Part shown: positions 45,359 to 53,109 of the stretch, piece after piece
Layout of the letters: each line of letters opens with the position of its first letter
Position numbering within the stretch: position 1 is the first letter of the stretch
Assembly: GCF_002843175.1 (NCBI RefSeq)
Contig: NZ_PJEO01000042.1
Coordinates: forward strand, 1-63,675
Length of the DNA stretch: 63,675 nt
Direction of reading: 5' to 3'
DNA from: Confluentibacter flavum
Lineage (GTDB): Bacteria; Bacteroidota; Bacteroidia; Flavobacteriales; Flavobacteriaceae
Notes under the pieces: generated by a model
The model's input: only the letters and a program-made list of their open reading frames with translations
What the model was told of the DNA's origin: nothing
Database searches by the model: none
Program-made: the position numbers and the translations under genes

Positions 45359-45556
45359 AATTGGTTTTGGTTTAGTTTAAATTGTTGTTTCGTCCTAAAA
45401 TATGGTAAGTGGTGGTTTGAGCATTTCTTTACTAAATACAAATAAAGAATTAAGAAGGTGCCTACAACGCACAACTTACTACTGTCCACGCCATTTAACA
45501 AAGGGCGTGATCATTGCTTGTGTTATTTTCTGGCTAATTTTAAAAGTAATGAAGTT

Positions 45557-45829
45557 TTATTCAGCTGTAGTTGGGTCAATAATTGTTGATACTTTACTAA
45601 CTGAATTTGCTGGAAATCCACCTTGCTTTGCATGTTCACGAACCATGTCTTCATTTGGCGCATTGTAAACACAATAGATTTTATCAGTAGTAACATAACT
45701 ATGAACCCATTGAATTTGAGGTCCCATATTACTTAACACGCCACAAGACGTTTGCGAAATGCCTTTTAACTGTTCGGCAGTCAATGTTCCTGCACCAGGA
45801 ATGTTTCTTTCAATTACATATTTTGGCAT
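45557..45829 (-). CDS. DUF4242 domain protein
   Basis: The 90-residue protein matches the DUF4242 ferredoxin-like dimeric family: start YVIERNIPGAG, middle QWVHSYVTTDKIYCVYNAP and the HAKQGGFPANSV region. Some members are called nickel-binding, which I cannot verify. It is alone, with the HMA-AraC regulator about 260 bases upstream in the same direction. Confidence 0.85.
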   Translation of the reverse strand: MPKYVIERNIPGAGTLTAEQLKGISQTSCGVLSNMGPQIQWVHSYVTTDKIYCVYNAPNEDMVREHAKQGGFPANSVSKVSTIIDPTTAE

Positions 45830-46093
45830 GGTCTTAAATATTAATTATTTCGCCTACTCTGGTCAGTTTTCGGCCACCCCGTTATTGCATTTACACGTTA
45901 TGCCTATTGCGCAACTACACAAATATACCCAAAACAGTTTTTGCTTAGATGACTTTTTTTGTTAATTTACTTGATGCAATAAAAAAAAATATACATCCTT
46001 AAAATGCTGTCACTAAGTTCAATTTCATAGCTCAATTAGGGAACATAATTACTACAGCTTGTTGGGTATAATGGTATGTTGGTTGCAAAGTCA

Positions 46094-46654
46094 CTAAATA
46101 TTTTGAATGGTTATTCTTCTTTTTTCTTTTAATGCTTTAAAATGCGATGGGGTCAATCCGGTTACCTTTTTAAACTGCGATGATAAATGGGCCACACTGC
46201 TGTAATTTAGTTTATTTGCAATTTCGGAAAAGGTGTCTTCTCCAAAAATAATCAACTCCTTTATCCGTTCAATTTTTAATGCAATAATATACTGTTCGAT
46301 GGTAGTGGCTTCAATCTCTGAAAAGAAATTGGCTAAGTACGTGTAACTATGATTCAATTCTTCACTTAATAGAACAGAGAATTTAATATTTGGCCTGTTC
46401 TCTGAATTGGAAACATAATCAACCATAACTTTTCTAATCTTCTCAATCAACACACCTTGCTTTTTTTCTAACAGCTCCATGCCTGCTTTCTTGATTTGGG
46501 TATTCAGTTTCCTTTTGTCGTCATCAGAAACATCTTCCTTGGTGTCTATTTCACCCAATTCAACCTTAGCGGGCGATATCCCAAGTTCATCTAAAGCTTC
46601 TTTAACAAATATTTTGCAGCTTTCACAAGCCATGTGTTTTATGTAGATCTTCAT
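46094..46654 (-). CDS. AraC-family regulator with N-terminal HMA-like domain
   Basis: The 186-residue protein combines an HMA-like ferredoxin fold (about 1-60, KHMACESCKIFVKEALDELG, a two-Cys metal motif in MACESC) with an AraC-type DNA-binding domain (about 90-180). Two HTH units are seen: TYLANFFSEIEATTIEQYII and IANKLNYSSVAHLSSQFKKV. A metal-responsive regulator is a reasonable inference. Its target may be neighbouring genes, but no operator is visible. Confidence 0.85.
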   Translation of the reverse strand: MKIYIKHMACESCKIFVKEALDELGISPAKVELGEIDTKEDVSDDDKRKLNTQIKKAGMELLEKKQGVLIEKIRKVMVDYVSNSENRPNIKFSVLLSEELNHSYTYLANFFSEIEATTIEQYIIALKIERIKELIIFGEDTFSEIANKLNYSSVAHLSSQFKKVTGLTPSHFKALKEKRRITIQNI

Positions 46655-46874
46655 AAATTATTTCTTTTAATTTTTTATTGCACTAATACTAGCGCTAACA
46701 CTTGGCTAATTGAGTGCGTATAACTTTTTTGGCTGTGGTTTCGTTGCGTTAGAAGAGTATTAATCGTAGTAAAGATACAATTAACGTTTATTTTTACGTG
46801 TTTTTTCCGAAGAATAAAAGCGAAGTGAACCAGCGGAGGCAAATAAGGACCTTACATTGAAAACGTGGATTGTA

Positions 46875-46917
46875 ACTGAGTTAAAAAAAGGCATCTTAAC
46901 TCAGTTCTTTTTTTTTC
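46875..46917 (+). terminator. strong Rho-independent terminator without an upstream gene
   Basis: AACTGAGTTAA (46875-46885) pairs perfectly with TTAACTCAGTT (46897-46907) and a run of T follows to 46917. It is clearly plus-strand, but the nearest plus-strand gene upstream is over 2.5 kb away. A small RNA or a lost cassette gene could be its source. Confidence 0.75.
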
Positions 46918-47060
46918 GTTTTGTTTGCATCCTGTAATTAGAATTCCAAAAACCATAATTACTGATACGATATTTGTATTAAACGTAATTTCTGTAATGG
47001 AACACGGAAATTTTATAACATATTAAAAAAGTTATGAAACAAATCTAAAAATTAAAGAGA

Positions 47061-47068
47061 TAAATTTG
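47061..47068 (+). promoter_or_regulatory. -7 element of the PAS kinase gene
   Basis: TAAATTTG matches TAnnTTTG and would give a leader of about 43 nucleotides. There is no clear -33 box. Confidence 0.4.
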
Positions 47069-47117
47069 TTTTGTATATTCTATAGCCAAATTACGAATGG
47101 TGTAACAACAACACAAA

Positions 47118-48296
47118 ATGGATAAAATTATTAAAAAATACTATATACCAGATACTGAATTTTATAGCCAAATAATAGATAGCTTACAAGACTATGCCAT
47201 TTTTACGGTGGATATAGAATTAAACGTGAATAGTTGGAATTCGGGTGCTAACAAAATATTTCAATATTCCACAGAAGAGATCATTGGGAAACCATTTGAA
47301 ATCATTTTCACGGAAGAAGATAAAGTAAACGGCATTCCTAAACAAGAAATTGAAATCGCTTTAAAAGACGGCAGATCTAACGATATACGTTGGCATTTAT
47401 GTAAAGACGGCAGTACATTTTATGCCGATGGCTTAGTATTTCCATTAAAAGATGAAAAAGATGTAGTTATTGGCTATGTAAAAATATTGCGCGATATTAC
47501 TGCAAGAAAAGCATCAGAAGATGCTATAAAAAAATATGCAAAAGAGTTAAAGGAACTTAACACTCATAAAGAAAATGTGCTAGCCATTTTATCGCATGAT
47601 TTAAGAAGTCCGCTTGCGGGTATCATTCAAGGTGCTGAATATTTGAAATTGAATTTCGATACCATTGAAGCCGATGTCGCTAAAGATTTGCTGGAAGAAT
47701 TTCATAAAGCAGCCGTAAACGAATTAAATATGTTGGATTATCTGGTAGAATGGGCAAGGATAAAATATGCAGCCGACGTATTTGTGCCCGCTAAAATAGA
47801 CCTTCTGCAGTATGTAAATAAAGTTTTTGATTCATTAAAAGAAACCGCAGCCATCAATGCCATCAATTTTCATAATGATATCGAAGAAAATAGCAGCGTA
47901 TTTGCTGATGAAAAAATGCTCATATCCATTCTTCAAAATATCGTGTCCAATGCCATAAAACATTCACATAAAGGTGGAAAAGTGACCGTATCAGCTAAAA
48001 AAAGTGAAGACATGCTTATTGTTGAAATAAATGATACAGGCAAAGGAATGACTAAAGACATTCAAGATACGCTTTTTACGCCTCAAGTAAAATCGCTTTC
48101 CAAACCAGTTGAAGAAAACAAAGGAGCGGGTATAGGTCTATTATTGGTAAAAGGCTTTTTAGAAAAAAACGGGGGACGTATATGGGTTGAAAGTACAGAA
48201 GGTAGTGGGTCGTCTTTTTATTTTACATTGCCTATTAATAAACCTTTAGATACCATTGATGTTTTAGAAGAACCACAGGAGATTGAGAGTATATAA
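47118..48296 (+). CDS. PAS-domain sensor histidine kinase, cytoplasmic
   Basis: The 392-residue kinase has an N-terminal PAS/PAC module (about 15-140, SWNSGANKIFQYSTEEIIG, PLKDEKDVVIGYVKILRDIT), a HisKA helix with the phospho-acceptor in LSHDLRSPLAG (His about 160) and an HATPase_c domain (N-box NIVSNAIKHS, G1 DTGKGM, G2 GAGIGLLLV). It has no membrane segment. It faces away from the receiver and CheB-CheR-kinase genes and may use their receivers. Confidence 0.93.
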   Translation: MDKIIKKYYIPDTEFYSQIIDSLQDYAIFTVDIELNVNSWNSGANKIFQYSTEEIIGKPFEIIFTEEDKVNGIPKQEIEIALKDGRSNDIRWHLCKDGSTFYADGLVFPLKDEKDVVIGYVKILRDITARKASEDAIKKYAKELKELNTHKENVLAILSHDLRSPLAGIIQGAEYLKLNFDTIEADVAKDLLEEFHKAAVNELNMLDYLVEWARIKYAADVFVPAKIDLLQYVNKVFDSLKETAAINAINFHNDIEENSSVFADEKMLISILQNIVSNAIKHSHKGGKVTVSAKKSEDMLIVEINDTGKGMTKDIQDTLFTPQVKSLSKPVEENKGAGIGLLLVKGFLEKNGGRIWVESTEGSGSSFYFTLPINKPLDTIDVLEEPQEIESI

Positions 48297-48412
48297 AAAC
48301 GCTATATTCTCATTCGATTAAGATTAAATTGAGTCTTCCAAACCTTAAATAAGCCCTTGATTTTGGTTCTCTGTCTTTCAAGGAAGTACTGTCGTGTCAA
48401 ATTTAACGTTCA

Positions 48413-48859
48413 TTAAATCCGCAGTAAAAAATTTTTTCTATCAAAAGAATTCACTTCATATAAATGCGTAGCGGTGACTGCTTTGTATAATAATTGTTTG
48501 AGGATATTAAAATCATCGGATTTAGTAATATAAATATTTGCTCCATTACCAAATGTATCTTCCATATCTTTTTCACTAGATGATGTTGAGTAAATAGCGA
48601 TGGAAATATTTTTAAGTTTTTCATGGCTTCTAATTTCTTTCAAACATTCCAAACCATTTTTGATAGGCATGTTAAGGTCAAGAAAAATGAGATGGGGCAG
48701 TGGTGTTTTTTTTTGCGTGAGATAAGCCATCAATTCCATACCGTTATTAACGGTTTTAACAATGGGCTTTAACTTCAATTCTTCTAGTGCTTGCTTGAAT
48801 ATAAGTCTGTCGTCTTCATCATCATCTGCAAGTAGAATATGGAATGGTTTGTTGTTCAT
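48413..48859 (-). CDS. single-domain response regulator (Rcp1-like)
   Basis: The 148-residue CheY-fold receiver has the acidic pair ADDDEDD, the phospho-acceptor Asp in FLDLNMPIKNGLE, the switch Ser/Thr in YSTSSSEKD and Lys in YITKSDD. It has no output domain, as in Rcp1-type regulators that partner with PAS/GAF kinases. It is 12 bases downstream of the CheB-CheR-kinase gene, so it is in the same operon. Confidence 0.92.
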   Translation of the reverse strand: MNNKPFHILLADDDEDDRLIFKQALEELKLKPIVKTVNNGMELMAYLTQKKTPLPHLIFLDLNMPIKNGLECLKEIRSHEKLKNISIAIYSTSSSEKDMEDTFGNGANIYITKSDDFNILKQLLYKAVTATHLYEVNSFDRKNFLLRI

Positions 48860-48871
48860 TTTTAATTTTTT

Positions 48872-51800
48872 TTATAGTGAAGCAGGAATATAAATATCAA
48901 ATATTGTCCCTTTATTCACCTCGCTTGTTGCGGTAATGATGCCGTCGTGATTGTCAACTATTTTTTTTACGATAGCAAGGCCAATGCCGGTACCGGCATA
49001 TTGTTCTTTGCCATGGAGTTTTTGGAAAACTTCAAATATTTTTTCGCTGAATTTTTTTTCAAAACCAATACCGTTGTCGGTGATGGTGATATGGCAGTAT
49101 TCTTTTTGTAAAGGAAGGTTTGCGTCATTTTCTTTACTGTATTTTATATTACGGCTCTCTATTGTTATGTGAGGCGGTATGTTTGGATTTGAAAATTTGA
49201 GCGCATTGCTTATAAGATTGTGCATGAGCTGGCGAAACTGAAAAGGAATAATATGGACTTCGCAGATTTCCTTCAATTCTATCACAGCGTTTTTTTCCGC
49301 AATCGCTTCTTTAAATTCTATTAAAACGTCTTCTATAATGAGGTTCAGGTCCGTGGTTTCAAATGTTCGTTCTTCAGCACTTACACGAGAGAAGGCAAGT
49401 AAATCCTGGATGAGTTGCCGCATTCTTTCTACTGCCTGTTGCATCAAATGGAAATAATTTTTTCCCTTTTCAGATAATTTATCATTTTCATTTTCTAGAA
49501 TAATCCCCGCAAAGGTTTTTAATTTCCGAAGTGGCTCTTGTAAATCGTGACTAGAAACATACGTGAATGCTTCAAGTTCTTTGTTCATATTCAGAAGTTC
49601 TTGGTTTTTATGTTCTAGCGATTCATTGGCTTCTTTTAATTCCTGTGTTCTTTCGGCAACCGCGTTTTCTAATCTTGTTTTTTCCGTTTTACGCTCATTA
49701 ATTTCTTTCTTGAGCAATTCTTTCTCTCTTAGTTCTTTTTCTGCTATCAGGCGTCTTACTTCCGTAATATCAGCAATAATAAGAAGGATTAATTGTTCAC
49801 GATGTGTTTTTTGGATTAAACGGCTGGCATTAAGCGACATTATTTTTTCGCCTAAGTCCACGAAGGTGTGCTTAACTTCGTAATTATAAAAGGGTGAATT
49901 TTTGGGTATGATGTCTTCAAGTAATTGACGTAGTGCGGGAATGTCCCATTGTTTGTTGCCCAAATCATATAAAAGGACACCCTCGGTTTGTTCTTCGGTA
50001 ACACCAAATTTTTCGTAGAATGCTTTGTTGGCCGATTTTACACGAAGGTCTTTTCCTAAAATAAGCATGGGTTCATGCATGGTGGAAACGATGGCATTGG
50101 AATATTCATACGATTCATTAAGCAAATCGTTGCGTGTTTGCAATTCCTGATTGGTGGTGGTGAGTTCTTCGTTGGCAGATTCTATTTCTTCTTTTGAAGT
50201 TTCCAGTTCTTCATTCAAGGTTTGCAATTCTTCGTTGCTTGAAACCACTTCTTCGTGGGCACTTTGCAATTCTTCGGTAAATGCTTCCTGCTCTTGTGAG
50301 ATAGAAAGCGCATCGCTATGTGCTGTTGCTAATTCCTGTTCTAATTTTTTTATCCTTCGGTCTTTTGCCGCCCCGATAGCTATCGGGACATTTTCTCCGT
50401 TATTGGCCTGCTGAGAATAAATTTCCGTAGGTTCCTGTTCGGTAAAAAGAATAAGGAGCAAGGGTTCGTGCCATTCTATGGGAAGCGGAACAATTTCTAA
50501 ACTTATAATTTTTACGGTCGAATTTATCTTCACTTCAATGCCGGTTTTGCGAAAGATTTCTTCCGTTTTAATAACTCTTGAAATGGCATTGCGTAATTCA
50601 AAAGCAATTTCAGGTCGTGCCATTTTTAAAATATTAAAAGTGGCACGGCCTTTTGGGTGTGTGAGGAAAACATCGGTTATGCCGCGAAACTGAATAATTT
50701 CCATTTGGTGATTGATAACCACACTGGCAGGCATAAATTCGGCAACAAGCATGGCATCAATAGCTTGGTCGAGGCCCTTTTGATTAATAACGGTATTTTG
50801 CTGTGTTACATTGCGATAAACTAACGGAACATTTTTTTTGGATACAGTTTGATGGGTTATACGGGGTGAAAGTTCAGGTAGCCGCTGTGGGCCTAAATTT
50901 ATTTTGCGCGAAAATATTTTATACTTTTTATTGGTGATTGTAAAAAGATTCGTTGAGTGGCTAATGTTTTCTGATTTGCCGAGCATTAAAAAGCCATCGC
51001 TGTTTAAGGCATAATGAAACGTGTTTACCGCTTTTTTTTGTGCAACGGTATCTAAATAAATAAAGAGGTTGCAACAACTTATAAAATCAAGACGCGAAAA
51101 AGGCGGGTCGCGTAAAATATTATGCGGTGCGAACACACAAATATCGCGTAGGGCCTTGTTCACACGAAAACTACCGTCTGCTTTTGTAAAAAATCGCTGA
51201 ACACGCTTTGGTGAAACGGTTTCTAATTCCTCTTTGGTGTAAACACCAATGCGGGCTTTGCCTATGGCGCATTCACTAAGATCGGTTGCAAAAATCTGAA
51301 CAGGTATGTTGGTGTTTAGGCTTTCCTGGATCTCAATCAGCATAATGGCCATGGAGTAGGCTTCTTGGCCTGTGGCACATGCCGGTATCCATATGCGCAG
51401 CGAGTCTCCCAAAATTTTACTTTTGATCAATTTTGGAAAAAGACTTTCTTTTAAATATTTGTGCGTGTCGGTGTCGCGAAAAAAACTGGTAACATTAATA
51501 AGCAAATCCTGAAAAAGAATATCTATCTCTTCTTTTTTTTGGGTAAGCAGTTTTGCATATTCTTTAAGGTTAGCTATTTTATACAACAACATTCTACGAA
51601 TAATGCGTCTTTTAATGGTGTTCATTTTATAGGCACTGAAATCAACACCTGTGGCTTTATGTAATAGATTGAGAATAATTTTTAAATCAGGATCTCTATT
51701 GTCAATTAAATCCTCGCCATTGGTTTTTGTACCGTTGGCTTTTACAAGCGGATGCTTGCTCAGTCGCGCCAACTCGAGTGCAATTTCCTTTGGGGATAAA

Positions 51801-52360
51801 ATAAAGTCAACCACACCTGCAGAAATTGCAGAATGGGGCATACTTGTAAATTTAGCCGTATCGTCTTGCACAAAAGTTAAGCCGCCCTCGTGCTTAATGT
51901 CTTTTAAACCAATGGTGCCATCGCTTGCGCTACCTGAAAGGACAATGCCGATAACGCGTTCTTTTTGAGCCTGGGCAAGTGAGGAGAAAAGAATATCTAT
52001 AGAAATGGCATTACTGCTTTCTGATCGGGGAATTAGTTTAATGTGTCCGTCCGTTACTTCAATGCCTTTGTTGTACGGAATGACAAACACATTATTGGGT
52101 TTAATTTTATCCATATCGTCAATCTCCTGCACTTTCATTGCAGTCTTATTAGATAAAATTTCAGTCAGCATACTTTTGTGATCGGGACTCAGGTGCTGCA
52201 CATAAATGAAAGCCATGCCTGTGTTAGATGGTAGGTATGTTAATAACTCTATCATCGCTTCCAAACCTCCGGCAGATGCGCCAATGGCAACTACCGGAAA
52301 AGAATTTTCTTTTACTTCCTTTTTTGGAGATGATTTTTTTTTGATTGAATTGGATTTCAT
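48872..52360 (-). CDS. CheB-CheR fusion with PAS domain and histidine kinase
   Basis: The 1162-residue hybrid orders its parts as: a CheB methylesterase (about 22-205; catalytic Ser29 in GASAGG, His56 in VQHLSPDH, Asp147 in SGSASDG), a CheR methyltransferase (about 222-490), a Gln/Glu-rich coiled coil (about 660-760), PAS (about 770-885), a second coiled coil, HisKA (His in SSHDLQEPLRK) and HATPase_c (DNGIGF, GTGIGLAIV). Such proteins act in non-flagellar signal transduction. A 16-base palindrome sits inside the gene at 50372-50387. Confidence 0.92.
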   Translation of the reverse strand: MKSNSIKKKSSPKKEVKENSFPVVAIGASAGGLEAMIELLTYLPSNTGMAFIYVQHLSPDHKSMLTEILSNKTAMKVQEIDDMDKIKPNNVFVIPYNKGIEVTDGHIKLIPRSESSNAISIDILFSSLAQAQKERVIGIVLSGSASDGTIGLKDIKHEGGLTFVQDDTAKFTSMPHSAISAGVVDFILSPKEIALELARLSKHPLVKANGTKTNGEDLIDNRDPDLKIILNLLHKATGVDFSAYKMNTIKRRIIRRMLLYKIANLKEYAKLLTQKKEEIDILFQDLLINVTSFFRDTDTHKYLKESLFPKLIKSKILGDSLRIWIPACATGQEAYSMAIMLIEIQESLNTNIPVQIFATDLSECAIGKARIGVYTKEELETVSPKRVQRFFTKADGSFRVNKALRDICVFAPHNILRDPPFSRLDFISCCNLFIYLDTVAQKKAVNTFHYALNSDGFLMLGKSENISHSTNLFTITNKKYKIFSRKINLGPQRLPELSPRITHQTVSKKNVPLVYRNVTQQNTVINQKGLDQAIDAMLVAEFMPASVVINHQMEIIQFRGITDVFLTHPKGRATFNILKMARPEIAFELRNAISRVIKTEEIFRKTGIEVKINSTVKIISLEIVPLPIEWHEPLLLILFTEQEPTEIYSQQANNGENVPIAIGAAKDRRIKKLEQELATAHSDALSISQEQEAFTEELQSAHEEVVSSNEELQTLNEELETSKEEIESANEELTTTNQELQTRNDLLNESYEYSNAIVSTMHEPMLILGKDLRVKSANKAFYEKFGVTEEQTEGVLLYDLGNKQWDIPALRQLLEDIIPKNSPFYNYEVKHTFVDLGEKIMSLNASRLIQKTHREQLILLIIADITEVRRLIAEKELREKELLKKEINERKTEKTRLENAVAERTQELKEANESLEHKNQELLNMNKELEAFTYVSSHDLQEPLRKLKTFAGIILENENDKLSEKGKNYFHLMQQAVERMRQLIQDLLAFSRVSAEERTFETTDLNLIIEDVLIEFKEAIAEKNAVIELKEICEVHIIPFQFRQLMHNLISNALKFSNPNIPPHITIESRNIKYSKENDANLPLQKEYCHITITDNGIGFEKKFSEKIFEVFQKLHGKEQYAGTGIGLAIVKKIVDNHDGIITATSEVNKGTIFDIYIPASL
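50372..50387. repeat. 16-base perfect palindrome inside the CheB-CheR-kinase gene
   Basis: CCCGATAGCTATCGGG equals its own reverse complement. It is read in frame as part of the peptide ENVPIAIGAAK just before the coiled coil. I recall the same palindrome as a dispersed repeat in other Bacteroidota, but only one copy is in this window. Confidence 0.8.
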
Positions 52361-52371
52361 ATCATAAAAGA

Positions 52372-52827
52372 TTAACTTTTTAAGCTTCTAAGTAAATATT
52401 TTTCTTTAGGTGGTTGTGAACTGTTTTTTTCTGATATAAGCAAGAGCGCTTTTTGAATTATTTTTCTGAGTTCAGAAAAATCCGCAGGCTTGCAGATGTA
52501 ATGATGTGCCCCTTTTTTGTAAAACTGGTCGGCAACGCTTCGATCACAAGAGGTTGAGAAAATAATTACAGGAAGCGATTTTAGTTTATCGTTGTTTTTT
52601 ATTTCTTCGAAACAGGCGAAACCGTTTTTACGTGGCATGTTGAGGTCGAGAAAGAGAACATCAAAAATGTTCTTTGAATTTTTTAGGAGGAGTTGCATGA
52701 GCTGTTCACCATCATGCACTAAAGTGAGGGTGGTTTGTAGTTGTAGTTCATCCAATGCTTCTATGAACAACAGACAATCGTCTTTGTCGTCATCGGCAAG
52801 AAGTATGTTGATATGTGTATAAGCCAT
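52372..52827 (-). CDS. single-domain response regulator (Rcp1-like)
   Basis: The 151-residue receiver has ADDDKDD, the phospho-acceptor Asp in FLDLNMPRKNGFA, the switch region FSTSCDRS and Lys in YICKPADF. It is the first gene of the operon with the CheB-CheR-kinase and the second receiver; it starts 467 codons' worth of bases before no other plus-strand gene, so the operon promoter should lie in 52828-53109, where I see no clear box. The two receivers differ substantially and may take phosphate from different kinases. Confidence 0.92.
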   Translation of the reverse strand: MAYTHINILLADDDKDDCLLFIEALDELQLQTTLTLVHDGEQLMQLLLKNSKNIFDVLFLDLNMPRKNGFACFEEIKNNDKLKSLPVIIFSTSCDRSVADQFYKKGAHHYICKPADFSELRKIIQKALLLISEKNSSQPPKEKYLLRSLKS

Positions 52828-53109
52828 CTTGTTAAGTTAGTCATATTTACTTGAAATAACTATGAATTAAGCAAATATATTTAAAAGAAGCGAACTGTAA
52901 TAAGCAAAATCAGAAGTAATTCGTCTTACACACAGTTGTACATAGTTTTATATAATTTTAAAAGTTCATTGAAAGGCCAATTCCTTTTCCATTATACGTG
53001 TCCTTTTAGCCATTTTTTATCTTTTTGCACAGCTCAAAAAATAGCACAAGTAATAACCATCAAATCAATGGACTTGGTTCCTGCTCTAAAACAGTTCAAT
53101 ATAATCTGT

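Larger units (their letters stand above)
46655..47117. other. intergenic region with cassette-site-like relic and orphan terminator
   Basis: 46785-46855 resembles the inner part of the element at 58724-58862: TTTTCCGAAG followed by AGCGAAGTGAAC against AGCGAAGCGAAC, then GCAAAT. The strong hairpin at 46875-46917 follows with no plus-strand gene before it. A -7-like TAAATTTG lies at 47061-47068 before the kinase gene. No coding frame is convincing. Confidence 0.5.

Noticed and set aside
45402-45668. Plus-strand frame of 88 codons overlapping the DUF4242 gene
   Set aside because: It overlaps a recognisable gene on the other strand and has no family resemblance.
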